A stretch of 64,000 nucleotides of DNA from Shewanella gaetbuli (GTDB lineage: Bacteria; Pseudomonadota; Gammaproteobacteria; Enterobacterales; Shewanellaceae), in contig NZ_JAKIKP010000010.1 of the NCBI RefSeq assembly GCF_023284065.1, positions 62,001 through 126,000 of the forward strand, written 5' to 3'. The number at the start of each line of letters is the position of its first letter. Position 1 is the first letter of the stretch. Under the pieces are notes generated by a model. The model worked only from the letters and a program-made list of their open reading frames with translations. It searched no databases and was not told where the DNA came from. Of this stretch, positions 52,435 through 61,600 are shown piece by piece. Made by a program: the position numbers and the translations under genes.

Positions 52435-55320
52435 ATGATGAATACAAAAATATTAACTCAGTCTGTGCGATTAGCACTGTTAAGTGGTGCAGCGTTGGCT
52501 GCATTGAGTAGTTCAAATGTCATCGCAGCAGATGAAGAACGCACGGTAGAAAGAATAGAAGTTACAGGTTCTCGACTTTCTAGAACGGATCTTGAAACTG
52601 CTTCACCGGTAACTATCATCACAGCAGAAGAGATGAAATTGAAAGGGATTCAAGATGTCGGTCAATTTCTTCAACAAAGTGCGGTGATGTCAGGTTCCCC
52701 AGCCATGACGACAACTAATAATGGCGGAAATGGTTCTACATTTGTCGAATTACGTGGATTAGGGTCGTCAAGAACCTTGGTATTGATTAATGGTCGCAGG
52801 CCTGTTAGTTCAGATTTTCAAACTATTCCAAGCTCTATGGTGGAGCGAATTGAAGTCTTAAAAGATGGCGCATCAGCTACATATGGAGCTGATGCTGTTG
52901 CGGGTGTTGTCAATATTATCACTCGAAAAGACTTTGAAGGTTTAGAAATTACCGCTCAAGTTAAAAACTCATTTGAAGTGACAGAGAATTCGCAAAATAG
53001 TCTCAGTTTGGTTGCCGGTAGAGCATTCTCTGATGGACATATTGTTTTTGGTGCGGACTATGTAAAACAGGATGAAGTGTATCAAGGTGATACAAGTGTT
53101 GATTTCTTGAATCATCCTTGGCAAGTAGGAGATAAAGAGTCTGCTACGTCATTTATGAATAACGGATTAATAGGAACAGGGCCAAATGCAAATGTATTTG
53201 AAGCGGGTTCTGGTTCAGTTCCATGCGGAAACTTTTATTTTCAACATAAAAAAAATCAAACCAACGGTAAATGTGATGGTGGCATTGCCACTTTAGCTGA
53301 TATGCGGGATTACGTTAGTTCAGGTAAGGTTAACGACACCTATAATTATGCTCCAGTGAATTACTTGCAAACCCCTTATGAAAAACTCAACTTTTTTGTT
53401 GAGGGAAGGTTTGATCTTACTGATAGCATTCGCGCTTACTCAGAAACTCGAATTAATAAACGAGAATCACGACAAGAACTAGCCGCTGTCCCATATGATA
53501 CAAAATTCGCTCCCGGTTTTAGCGGGAAATATAAGAAAACAAATGAAGATGGTTCACCTGTTTTAGATGCTAGTGGTAATCAAGTATTAGTTGACTTTAA
53601 TGGGGTATCTAAAGATAACTTTTACAATCCTTTTGGTGAAGATATTACAAGATCTCGTAGAAGAATGCTGGAAGGAGGACGTAGCTTTGAACAAGATGTT
53701 ACTCGATTCCAGCAAGTTATTGGTTTTGCAGGTGATATAGGTGATGATTATTACTTTGACATAAACTATAACTATGGTCATAGCCAAGTTGTTTCAACTG
53801 ATTTTGGTCAGCTTTATGGCCCGAATTTATCAAAAGCAATGGGACCCTCATTTAAAGATGATGATGGCAACATTGTATGTGGAACAAAAGCATTACCCAT
53901 CAGTGACTGTGTCTCGATGAATGTATTTGGCGGGCCTGGTTCTGTGACTCAAGATATGCTTGATTATGTGACTGCACCGCTTGTTGATTCTGATGTCTAT
54001 ACGTTACAAACAATAACAGCATTCGTAGGGGGAGAACTTGCTGAGTTGCCTGCTGGAAGTTTAACGGGTGGTATAGGATATGAATACCGTGATGAAGAGT
54101 TAAACAGCCAAGTTGATTCTGGGAAGTTTATGCAGGAGGTAACGGGTAACAAATCCAAAGGTACTCAAGGCAGATTTAATGTAAATAGTATTTTTGCTGA
54201 GTTTCGGGTTCCTTTATTAAGAGATCTTCCTTTTGCTGAATCTTTAGATTTGCCCATTGGCGTTCGTTACGATGACTTTTCTTTATTTGGTGGAAGTACA
54301 ACTTATCAACTAGGGCTAGAGTGGAAAGTATTAAACAGTTTACTCGTTCGCTCTACATATGGAACAGTATTTAGAGCCCCAGGAATATCAAGTCTATATT
54401 CTCCTGACGGGGATTCTTATCCATCAGCAAGTGACCCATGTAGTAAAGGAAACTGGTCGAAGCTAACGTCTGTACAGCAAGGTTATTGTATGGCTGATGG
54501 CGTTCCAACAGGTGGCGCAAACAATGCTGACACACAGCAACTTGCAAGGGTAGGTGGAAACCCAGATTTACAACCAGAAGAAGGTGATACATTAACTGTC
54601 GGTTTAGCTTTTTCTCCAGAATTGATTGAAGACTTATCATTTACACTTGATTATTGGGCGATAAACGTTGATGAGGTAATTGATTCTATCGGAGCTAATG
54701 ATTCACTAAAAGGTTGTTATCTTGGAGGAATTAGCGAACTATGTAGCTATGTTAACCGTACTAACGGAGAAATTGATTTTGTTAGTCAAAAGGCGACAAA
54801 TTTAAGTCGAATGACTGCAAAAGGGTTGGACTTTGAGAGTAATTATAGTTTTAGCGCTTTAGAGGGGGATTTTCATTTAAATCTGTCTTGGACACATTTT
54901 TTAGAGCGTGAAAATCAAGTTTACGATAGCAAAACTTATAAATTTGCAATGAAAGATCTTAATGGACTGTATGAGAATGAAAACAGTTACGCAACTGATA
55001 AAATTAATTTTAATGCAAAATATACTTGGAATGATTTAATTATTACATATTCGGCAAATTATATTTCAGCTTTAGAGTATAACGATTTAGTCTACCTTTC
55101 ACCGATTGAGGGGCATGTTTATAACGTTGATGACTACTTGTATCATGATATTTCGGCTACTTACATTTTCGACACCGGCACAACAGTGAGTTTAGGTGTA
55201 GAGAACTTCACAGATGAGCAGCCCCCATACATCGAAACAGGGGGTAACGGTAATACAGACGTGAGTAATTACCGATTATTTGGTGCTAGTTGGTACGCTA
55301 AAGTATCTCAAAAATTCTAA
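52435..55320 (+). CDS. TonB-dependent outer-membrane receptor
   Basis: A 961-residue TonB-dependent receptor. After the signal peptide (to about residue 32) comes a likely TonB box region (RTVERIEVTGSRLSR), then the plug domain with ELRGLGSSRTLVLINGRRP near residue 105 and VERIEVLKDGASATYGADAVAGVVNIIT near 140. The rest is a 22-strand barrel ending WYAKVSQKF. It belongs to the long receptor type with the VTGSR start that is abundant in marine Gammaproteobacteria and often takes up peptides or oligosaccharides. No substrate can be read from the sequence. AGGGAA precedes the ATG pair. The downstream TonB2 system probably powers it. Confidence 0.92.
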   Translation: MMNTKILTQSVRLALLSGAALAALSSSNVIAADEERTVERIEVTGSRLSRTDLETASPVTIITAEEMKLKGIQDVGQFLQQSAVMSGSPAMTTTNNGGNGSTFVELRGLGSSRTLVLINGRRPVSSDFQTIPSSMVERIEVLKDGASATYGADAVAGVVNIITRKDFEGLEITAQVKNSFEVTENSQNSLSLVAGRAFSDGHIVFGADYVKQDEVYQGDTSVDFLNHPWQVGDKESATSFMNNGLIGTGPNANVFEAGSGSVPCGNFYFQHKKNQTNGKCDGGIATLADMRDYVSSGKVNDTYNYAPVNYLQTPYEKLNFFVEGRFDLTDSIRAYSETRINKRESRQELAAVPYDTKFAPGFSGKYKKTNEDGSPVLDASGNQVLVDFNGVSKDNFYNPFGEDITRSRRRMLEGGRSFEQDVTRFQQVIGFAGDIGDDYYFDINYNYGHSQVVSTDFGQLYGPNLSKAMGPSFKDDDGNIVCGTKALPISDCVSMNVFGGPGSVTQDMLDYVTAPLVDSDVYTLQTITAFVGGELAELPAGSLTGGIGYEYRDEELNSQVDSGKFMQEVTGNKSKGTQGRFNVNSIFAEFRVPLLRDLPFAESLDLPIGVRYDDFSLFGGSTTYQLGLEWKVLNSLLVRSTYGTVFRAPGISSLYSPDGDSYPSASDPCSKGNWSKLTSVQQGYCMADGVPTGGANNADTQQLARVGGNPDLQPEEGDTLTVGLAFSPELIEDLSFTLDYWAINVDEVIDSIGANDSLKGCYLGGISELCSYVNRTNGEIDFVSQKATNLSRMTAKGLDFESNYSFSALEGDFHLNLSWTHFLERENQVYDSKTYKFAMKDLNGLYENENSYATDKINFNAKYTWNDLIITYSANYISALEYNDLVYLSPIEGHVYNVDDYLYHDISATYIFDTGTTVSLGVENFTDEQPPYIETGGNGNTDVSNYRLFGASWYAKVSQKF

Positions 55321-55344
55321 TTATTATTGAATAATAATATTTTT

Positions 55345-55385
55345 GAAGTCGGTTAGTTTTACGAAACTAGCCGACTTTTTATTTT
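55345..55385 (+). terminator. Intrinsic terminator of the first receptor gene
   Basis: AAGTCGGTTAGTTT and AAACTAGCCGACTT pair over 14 positions (one G-T) around the loop TACG and are followed by TTTATTTTT. Confidence 0.85.
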
Positions 55386-55827
55386 TGGCAATAACAAGAT
55401 TAAATGTACTCACTTAGACAGTCGCTGATGCTGTAACCCTCCCTAATGCAAATAACTTATGCCTTCTTTTAGCTACCCATTAAGTTTATTGTGATGCCCG
55501 CCAAATTACCTTTCCCATACAATTCGCTTTTGTTCATCTTGGTCTTTACCAGTTAGTTATATTTCCTTATTAGTTGTAATTTGATTGTTTTTTAGTCAAA
55601 AAACTGGCGGTAAATCCTCCAAAGAGCTGTTTTTGTACGCAAACTGAGCCATTGAGTGTAACCGGTGTTTGTTTTTGGTTTCATTTGTTGATTTGTTGTT
55701 AAATGTGTGTTTTATTGTGCACAAGATGTGGGAGTGTAACTTTCTGTAACAACCACACCTACCCAATACTTCAAACATATGAAGGTTGGAATTATAAGAA
55801 AGACATATATGTCCAGGGAGATAGACA
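55386..55827. other. Intergenic region upstream of the second TonB-dependent receptor
   Basis: About 440 bases with no gene that I can support; a 60-codon minus-strand frame at 55596-55778 has no recognisable features. A perfect 12-base palindrome GACATATATGTC (55802-55813) directly precedes the Shine-Dalgarno sequence CAGGGAG of the next gene. Confidence 0.4.
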
Positions 55828-58542
55828 ATGCATAAGAACGTATTAGCTCATTCAGTGCGCTTAGCACTAATTAGCGGTGCAGCAGCAGCTGCATTCAGTG
55901 CTCCAGCAGTATTTGCTGCTGAAGAAGATGGCGCAAAAGTAGAGCGCATCGAAGTAACTGGTTCACGAATCAAACGTACAGATCTAGAAACTGCAAGCCC
56001 TATAACAGTGTTCTCTGCCGCAGATATCGCAGCTACTGGTGTAACTACGATGGAAGACTTCATTCAGACAATACCTGCAATTAACGGTGGTGCTGAAGGC
56101 TCTACAGTGAATAATGGTAGTCGTGGTTTTGCTACAGCTTCTCTTCGTGGTTTAGGTTCAGGTCGTACTTTGGTTTTAATTAACGGCCGTCGTTATGCTT
56201 CTGGTGATTTAAACTCAATTCCTACTGCTTACGTTGAAAGAGTTGAAGTTTTACGCGATGGGGCTTCAACCATTTATGGTTCTGATGCTATTGCAGGTGT
56301 AATTAACTTTATCACAAAGAAAGATTTTGAAGGTGTTGAATTCCAAGTTCAATACGATGAAACAAGTAAAGGTGACGGTGAGAAAACCTTACTTTCTATG
56401 ACAACTGGTACTTCAAGTGATAAAGGTAATGTAGTTCTTTCATTACAGTACACAGATCGTCAAACTATTTATCAAGGTGACCGAGACTTTTCTGAGTGTC
56501 CAATTTTTGAACGTAACGGAGAAAAAGTTTGTGGTGGTTCAGGTACCATTCCTTATGGTCAATTCTTTGCACCGAGTTTAACTGGTGGTCATGTTAAAGA
56601 TCCTCAAACTGGTCAAATTCGTCCTTTTGATCAAGCAATTGATGGGTTTAACTACGCTACCACAAGTTACATGGTTACCCCTCAGGAAGTATTTAGTATT
56701 AATGGTGCTGGTCGATATGAGTTAACAGACACATTAAGTACCTTTATTGAAGGTGGTTTTACTAACCGTAAATCAGATCAGTTAATGGCTCCTGAAGGTA
56801 CTTTTTGGGGACCAACCATGCCAGCAACAAATCAATATAACCCTATGGGTGAAGATATTGTTGTTGTTCGTCGCTTAAGAGAAACGGCAGGTCGTGCATT
56901 TACCCAAGATTTTTCTGATTATCGTATGGTATTTGGTTTTGAAGGTACATTTGCTGATACCTTTGACTGGGATTTATCATATAATTTTGCTCGATTTGTT
57001 GATGCTCGTTTAGATGAAGGCCGAGTCAACCCTACTCGTATCGATACTTTATTAGATCCTGATTTATGTTCAGCAGACTCAGATTGTCCTGGTGTTTGGA
57101 ATATATTAGAAGCTGGCACTTTGACTCCTGAAATGATCAATTATGCATTCGTTCCTAACTCTCCAATTGTTCGCGGTGAAACTCGTCAATTGTTAGGTAA
57201 CCTTTCTGGTGGATTAGGCCTAGAGCTTCAAGGTGGCGAAATTATGTTCGCTGCTGGTTTTGAAAAACGTTGGGAAGAATACCAAAGTGTTCCAGATGGT
57301 GCTGCATCAATTGGACAGATCTATAGTGTAGCTGGAGAACCGACAGAGGGTGAGATCTCTGTAGATGAAGTTTATGCTGAATTAGACTTCCCTATTTTAG
57401 AAGGTTTACCTTTTGCAGAATCTTTACGTTTTACTGCAGCGATTCGTTATTCTGACTTTGACTTCTTAGACGATTCAGACACTAATACTAAGTTTGGTTT
57501 AGAGTGGTCACCGCTAGATGGTTTATTAATTCGTGCAACTAAAGCAACTGGTTTCCGTGCACCAGGTATTGGTGAATTATTTGCTCCACAATCAGAAACC
57601 AACCTTGCTTATAATGAACCTTGTACTAACTACGGTTCAGGTTCTCAAAGTGCTACAGTTAAAGCAAACTGTGCAGCTGAAGGATTACCAGGTAATTTTG
57701 AGCTATCGTCTAATCAATCTTCAACGATTGTAGGTGGTAACCCAGACCTTAAACCTGAAGAGTCTGATAGCTTCACAGCCGGTTTCGTATATAGTCATGA
57801 TATTGGAATTAGTGTTGGTATTGATTTCTTTGATATTGAAATCACAAATGGTATTGGTACGGCTGGTACGGATAACGTAGTTAGTGGTTGTTGGGAAAGT
57901 GCAAACTTCTCTAGTCCTTTATGTGAATTCGTTAAAGGTCCAAGTTTGACTGGCGATGCTCCTCATTCGTCATCTCCTTACCGTACAGCTCTTGGTCCAG
58001 TAGCAGGTGTACTATTAACTAATGCTAACTTGTCTACTTTCGAGACAAGTGGTATAGATTTTGACCTGTCATATAAAACAGATATTGGCCCTGGTGATTT
58101 TTCTGCAGTGTTAAATGGTACATATTTAGATAAATATAATTACACTCCATTTGAAGGTGCAGATGTTGTGGAAGCAGCTGGCAAAGTTGCTGCTGACCAA
58201 TGGGAAACGACACTTGCTGTATTCTCTGAGTTACGTACTAATTTAACTCTAAGTTATACTATGGATGATTGGGCATTCTCATGGCAAACACGTTATCAAT
58301 CAGAGGGTGAAGATTATTTCGCTAGTGATGATAACCTAGATAACACCGCTGATTCGATTTTTTATCATGACGTTCAAGCAACTTACTTTGCATTTGAATC
58401 GACAACTATTAGCGTAGGTGTAAAAAATCTATTTGATGAAGAGGCTCCTTATATCTCTAATAACCAGGATATGAATACTATCCCTGCTTCATATGATACA
58501 GCTGGCCAGTATTTATACGCTAAGTTAAATCTTAAGTTCTAG
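55828..58542 (+). CDS. TonB-dependent outer-membrane receptor, paralogue of the upstream receptor
   Basis: A 904-residue TonB-dependent receptor related to the preceding one. The start (SVRLALISGAAAAAF, then AKVERIEVTGSRIKRTDLETASP) and plug (LRGLGSGRTLVLINGRRY, VERVEVLRDGASTIYGSDAIAGVINFIT) align closely, while the barrels differ in length and loops. It ends LYAKLNLKF. Codon use is more biased towards preferred codons than in the first receptor, suggesting high expression. It has its own terminator and a CAGGGAG Shine-Dalgarno sequence. The pair probably arose by an old duplication. The ligand is unknown. Confidence 0.92.
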   Translation: MHKNVLAHSVRLALISGAAAAAFSAPAVFAAEEDGAKVERIEVTGSRIKRTDLETASPITVFSAADIAATGVTTMEDFIQTIPAINGGAEGSTVNNGSRGFATASLRGLGSGRTLVLINGRRYASGDLNSIPTAYVERVEVLRDGASTIYGSDAIAGVINFITKKDFEGVEFQVQYDETSKGDGEKTLLSMTTGTSSDKGNVVLSLQYTDRQTIYQGDRDFSECPIFERNGEKVCGGSGTIPYGQFFAPSLTGGHVKDPQTGQIRPFDQAIDGFNYATTSYMVTPQEVFSINGAGRYELTDTLSTFIEGGFTNRKSDQLMAPEGTFWGPTMPATNQYNPMGEDIVVVRRLRETAGRAFTQDFSDYRMVFGFEGTFADTFDWDLSYNFARFVDARLDEGRVNPTRIDTLLDPDLCSADSDCPGVWNILEAGTLTPEMINYAFVPNSPIVRGETRQLLGNLSGGLGLELQGGEIMFAAGFEKRWEEYQSVPDGAASIGQIYSVAGEPTEGEISVDEVYAELDFPILEGLPFAESLRFTAAIRYSDFDFLDDSDTNTKFGLEWSPLDGLLIRATKATGFRAPGIGELFAPQSETNLAYNEPCTNYGSGSQSATVKANCAAEGLPGNFELSSNQSSTIVGGNPDLKPEESDSFTAGFVYSHDIGISVGIDFFDIEITNGIGTAGTDNVVSGCWESANFSSPLCEFVKGPSLTGDAPHSSSPYRTALGPVAGVLLTNANLSTFETSGIDFDLSYKTDIGPGDFSAVLNGTYLDKYNYTPFEGADVVEAAGKVAADQWETTLAVFSELRTNLTLSYTMDDWAFSWQTRYQSEGEDYFASDDNLDNTADSIFYHDVQATYFAFESTTISVGVKNLFDEEAPYISNNQDMNTIPASYDTAGQYLYAKLNLKF

Positions 58543-58556
58543 TTTTAAATATGTCC

Positions 58557-58588
58557 AAAAAAGCCGGCTTATGCTGGCTTTTTTTTTG
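58557..58588 (+). terminator. Intrinsic terminator of the second receptor gene
   Basis: AAAAGCCGGC, TTAT, GCTGGCTTTT (one G-T pair), followed by a long T run. Confidence 0.88.
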
Positions 58589-58642
58589 TTGTTTTGAAGT
58601 ATCTTTTTATAGCTTATAAAGCTGAGTGAATAACTGATAAAT

Positions 58643-58651
58643 TGCTATAAT
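58643..58651 (+). promoter_or_regulatory. Extended -10 promoter of the TPR gene
   Basis: TG-C-TATAAT is a perfect extended -10 element, about 48 bases before the ATG at 58699. No good -35 is present, as expected for this promoter class. Confidence 0.55.
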
Positions 58652-58698
58652 ACGAATGTAGGATTATTTTGATAATCAAATGTAATTGGAGAACGGAT

Positions 58699-60426
58699 AT
58701 GCTTCGTTTACAAGCTACCTTAGGTGAACTATATAAAAACAAAAAATTCGATAGTATTATTGAATTACTAGAGAAAGAACCGAGATTAGTAAATAATTTA
58801 GAAATAGCAAACTTACTGGCGGTGTCTTACCGAAAAGTGGGTGATTATTTAAGAAGTCGTAGTTTATTTGAGCGTATTCTTAATGTGTCTGCACATCCAG
58901 GAATTACCATTTCATATGCGATGTTGTTAAGTGAAATGAAAGAATATCATTTAGCTTGTAATACACTACAGTCAGTATTAAACAGTAATCCAAACAACTT
59001 TGATGCCCAGTATAATCTGGCACTAATTTACAAGGAATTAAATCAAAACACCAACGCACTAAAAGCTTTTGAAAAAGCACTAACTTTAAATCAAAGTTAT
59101 CAAGGGGCAAATGTCGGTTATATTCTTACTCTTATAAGCTTAGAGTTAGTTGATGAGGCGTTAAAGCATTGTGAAAAACTTTTAGAGGAAAATACGAAAT
59201 ACCATTTCACACTACTGACTATAAAAGCTGATATTTTGCTGAAAATGTTTAATTTGAATGATGCCAAGTTTTTACTAGAACAATTGAACTCCGTTTATAA
59301 TAATATTGATACTAAGTTAAAGTATGCACAATTACTTTCTTTAGAAGGTAACGTAAAGGAGTCTAATAATATCTTAGAAAATCTTCTTCAACACTATCCA
59401 ACGAATTTAGTAATTCATAACCTTTTGTTTGATAACTTAGTGACATCGGTTGATAGAAATCCTTTAAAGTACTATGCACTAGTCAGTAAAAAAACGAATG
59501 ATATTGATTTTTTAACGGACTACTTTCGCAAATTAATCAAGTTAGATGAATGTGAAAATGCTTTGATATTAATTAATTCAAAGCTAGATAATAGTGTTGA
59601 AAAGTCCCGGTTGATGGTATTAAAAGCTGTTGCATTACGTGAGCTTGGTCGATTGGATGAATCTTTAGCCATACTCTCTCAAACCACTTTAACGAATAGT
59701 TATTCCGATATTGCAAAATATGAGAAAGCTATAACGTTAATGTGTGCTAATGATTTTACCAGCGCATATGCTCTTATCAAAGAAGAACTGTTGAAAATAC
59801 CGTCACATAAGTTGATTACATTGGAATACGCTTGTGCTAAGAAACTAGAAAGAAAATCACCAATTGACTTAACTTCTGAAATTATGATTGAAAGCGAGGT
59901 CTTACCAGCAGAGCTACTCAAGAAACTTAAAGTATTATTATTTGAAATTCATCAATCAAAAAAGATTTTGATGATGCAATCTATAAGAGGAGGAAATCAA
60001 ACTGAAGGGAATTTATTTCATTTAGATAATCCTGAATTGAAGACAGTAAAACAAATTCTATTAGGTAAAATCGAAAGCTATTGTAAAGCAAAGGCTCAAA
60101 CAAGTAATGGGATCATAAATGGGGCTTGGTCGATTTTTATGGAAAGTTCTGGTCGACATGTAAACCATGTACATTCAAATGGAACATTTTCAGCTTGCTT
60201 TTATGTGTCGATTCCAGATGATTGTCTTAAAGAGGGGAATGGCTGGTTTAAATGTGGCGGAGCAAACATCAGTAAACACTTTCATGATCAGGATGATTAT
60301 TATATTAAACCTGTAGAAAATTCTTTGGTTATTTTCCCTTCAAATTTAAGTCATGGAACTAATGAGTTCATTAGTTTGCAACCAAGAATAACGCTTGCAT
60401 TTGACTTTAAACAGAATTCAGATTAG
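58699..60426 (+). CDS. TPR protein with C-terminal 2OG-Fe(II) oxygenase-like domain
   Basis: A 575-residue protein. Residues 1-400 are helical TPR-type repeats (DAQYNLALIYKELNQNTNAL, LKAVALRELGRLDESLAIL). The last 130 residues resemble the putative 2OG-Fe(II) oxygenase family: GAWSIFMESSGRHVNHVHSN carries the H-x-x-H region, ACFYVSIP is a core strand, and FPSNLSHGTNEF provides the late histidine, with PRITLAFDF near the end. No signal peptide is present, so it should be cytoplasmic. I chose the ATG at 58699 because GGAG lies 7 bases upstream; a TTG ten codons earlier is in frame. Codon use is less biased than in the receptor gene. The substrate is unknown. Confidence 0.78.
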   Translation: MLRLQATLGELYKNKKFDSIIELLEKEPRLVNNLEIANLLAVSYRKVGDYLRSRSLFERILNVSAHPGITISYAMLLSEMKEYHLACNTLQSVLNSNPNNFDAQYNLALIYKELNQNTNALKAFEKALTLNQSYQGANVGYILTLISLELVDEALKHCEKLLEENTKYHFTLLTIKADILLKMFNLNDAKFLLEQLNSVYNNIDTKLKYAQLLSLEGNVKESNNILENLLQHYPTNLVIHNLLFDNLVTSVDRNPLKYYALVSKKTNDIDFLTDYFRKLIKLDECENALILINSKLDNSVEKSRLMVLKAVALRELGRLDESLAILSQTTLTNSYSDIAKYEKAITLMCANDFTSAYALIKEELLKIPSHKLITLEYACAKKLERKSPIDLTSEIMIESEVLPAELLKKLKVLLFEIHQSKKILMMQSIRGGNQTEGNLFHLDNPELKTVKQILLGKIESYCKAKAQTSNGIINGAWSIFMESSGRHVNHVHSNGTFSACFYVSIPDDCLKEGNGWFKCGGANISKHFHDQDDYYIKPVENSLVIFPSNLSHGTNEFISLQPRITLAFDFKQNSD

Positions 60427-60614
60427 TTCTTCTGATTGTATGTTCTGATAAACAGTCAGCCTGTATAACGACATCTCATATTTGAATTACGATGAAGCAG
60501 TGTGGTTAAAAAGATATCACTAGCCTCTGATTTATTAACATAAATGTATACAAACTAACCTTTCAACCAAATAGCCTTTAATTAGCCTTCTTTTCACTAC
60601 TTTTAGATGTTCCC

Positions 60615-60638
60615 AAATGTTGACAGAGGTCAACATTT
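60615..60638. promoter_or_regulatory. Perfect 10+4+10 palindrome, candidate operator
   Basis: Arms AAATGTTGAC and GTCAACATTT surround AGAG with no mismatch. The length and TTGAC/GTCAA core are typical of dimeric repressor sites, but I do not recognise the regulator. It lies 180 bases before the DUF3450 gene. Confidence 0.5.
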
Positions 60639-60658
60639 TGTGAAATGATGCGAGCGGG

Positions 60659-60680
60659 TCTATGCCTTAGCAGGCATAGA
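60659..60680 (+). promoter_or_regulatory. Hairpin in the TonB2 operon upstream region
   Basis: TCTATGCC and GGCATAGA form a perfect 8-base stem around the loop TTAGCA, 21 bases after the palindrome. It is followed by AAAAGGGAAGAAAAAC, not by T residues, so it is not a terminator in this direction. Confidence 0.45.
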
Positions 60681-60817
60681 AAAGGGAAGAAAAACTAACA
60701 ATCACAAGAGAAAGATAGACTTAGGTATTGTTAACTTTTGAATAACATCGTTATCAAGTGTTTACAATTAAACCACGGTCTAAACTTTTTTAATTCACTT
60801 CAAATTGGTTGGGAACT

Positions 60818-61600
60818 ATGTCCAAGGTAAGCAATAGAACAAAAATCGCTACTGCACTTGTTGGCGCACTAGCTTTAGCTAGTAGCAACCTGGTAGTTGC
60901 AAATCCTCTTGCCGATGTGCAAAAGGCGGACAGCAAAATTCATGCGGATGCTGCAGCGTCACAACAAAAAGTTGACAAATATTTTGACCAAGCTCAAGAC
61001 ATGTTATTTGAGTACGGTAGTGTTGCTGATGAGCGTGAATCACTGAAATCTTATAACGACTACGTAGCTGGTTTAGTAGCAGATCAACAAAAAACAATGG
61101 ATGCTATCCAAACTGACATCAACGGCGTTGACCGTTTACGTCAAGGCGTAGTGCCATTAATGTTTAAAATGGTAGATGCATTAGAACAATTTGTTCAACT
61201 AGATCTTCCATTCAACACTCAAGTTCGTACTGAACGTGTTGAAAATTTAAAAACACTTTTAAATACTGCAGAAGTAACTCTAGCAGAAAAATATCGTCTA
61301 ATTCTTGATGCTTATAGCATTGAGCGTGAGTACGGTAACTTTGTAGCAGTTAACACCGGTAAATTAGCAATTGATGGTAAAGAAGTACTAGTAGACTTCT
61401 TCCAGCTAGGCCGTGTTGCCTTATATGCACAAAGCTTAGATCAAAAAACAGCTTGGATGTACGATGCTGATGCGAAAACTTGGAACAAGTTAGAAGACAG
61501 CTATTTACGTGACATCACTAAGGGTATTCGTATTGCTCGTAAGCAAGGTGCTCTAGATCTATTCGCATTACCAATTCCTGCTGCGGAGACTGCTCAATAA
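60818..61600 (+). CDS. DUF3450 periplasmic protein of the TonB2 operon
   Basis: A 260-residue exported protein of the DUF3450 family, found almost always beside ExbB-type genes in Shewanella and Vibrio. After a signal peptide (IATALVGALALASSNLVVA, then NPLAD) come long helices likely to form a coiled coil (KADSKIHADAAASQQKVDKY), followed by a region with EYGNFVAVNTGKLAIDGKEV and GRVALYAQSLDQKTAWMYD. The exact role is unknown, but it is presumed to assist TonB2-dependent transport. The start is the ATG at 60818 rather than a TTG three codons earlier. Its stop overlaps the ttpC start (TAATG). Confidence 0.85.
   Translation: MSKVSNRTKIATALVGALALASSNLVVANPLADVQKADSKIHADAAASQQKVDKYFDQAQDMLFEYGSVADERESLKSYNDYVAGLVADQQKTMDAIQTDINGVDRLRQGVVPLMFKMVDALEQFVQLDLPFNTQVRTERVENLKTLLNTAEVTLAEKYRLILDAYSIEREYGNFVAVNTGKLAIDGKEVLVDFFQLGRVALYAQSLDQKTAWMYDADAKTWNKLEDSYLRDITKGIRIARKQGALDLFALPIPAAETAQ

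Larger units (their letters stand above)
60427..60817. promoter_or_regulatory. Upstream region of the TonB2 operon
   Basis: 391 bases without a gene, upstream of DUF3450-ttpC-exbB2-exbD2-tonB2. It holds two strong inverted repeats, described separately, which may be an operator and an RNA hairpin. I saw no clear Fur box. Confidence 0.5.

Noticed and set aside
55596..55778. 60-codon minus-strand frame before the second receptor
   Set aside because: No ribosome binding site, no homology pattern, and it lies in the receptor's upstream region.
60727..60775. AT-rich stretch before the TonB2 operon considered as a Fur box
   Set aside because: No adequate match to the GATAATGATAATCATTATC pattern could be found.
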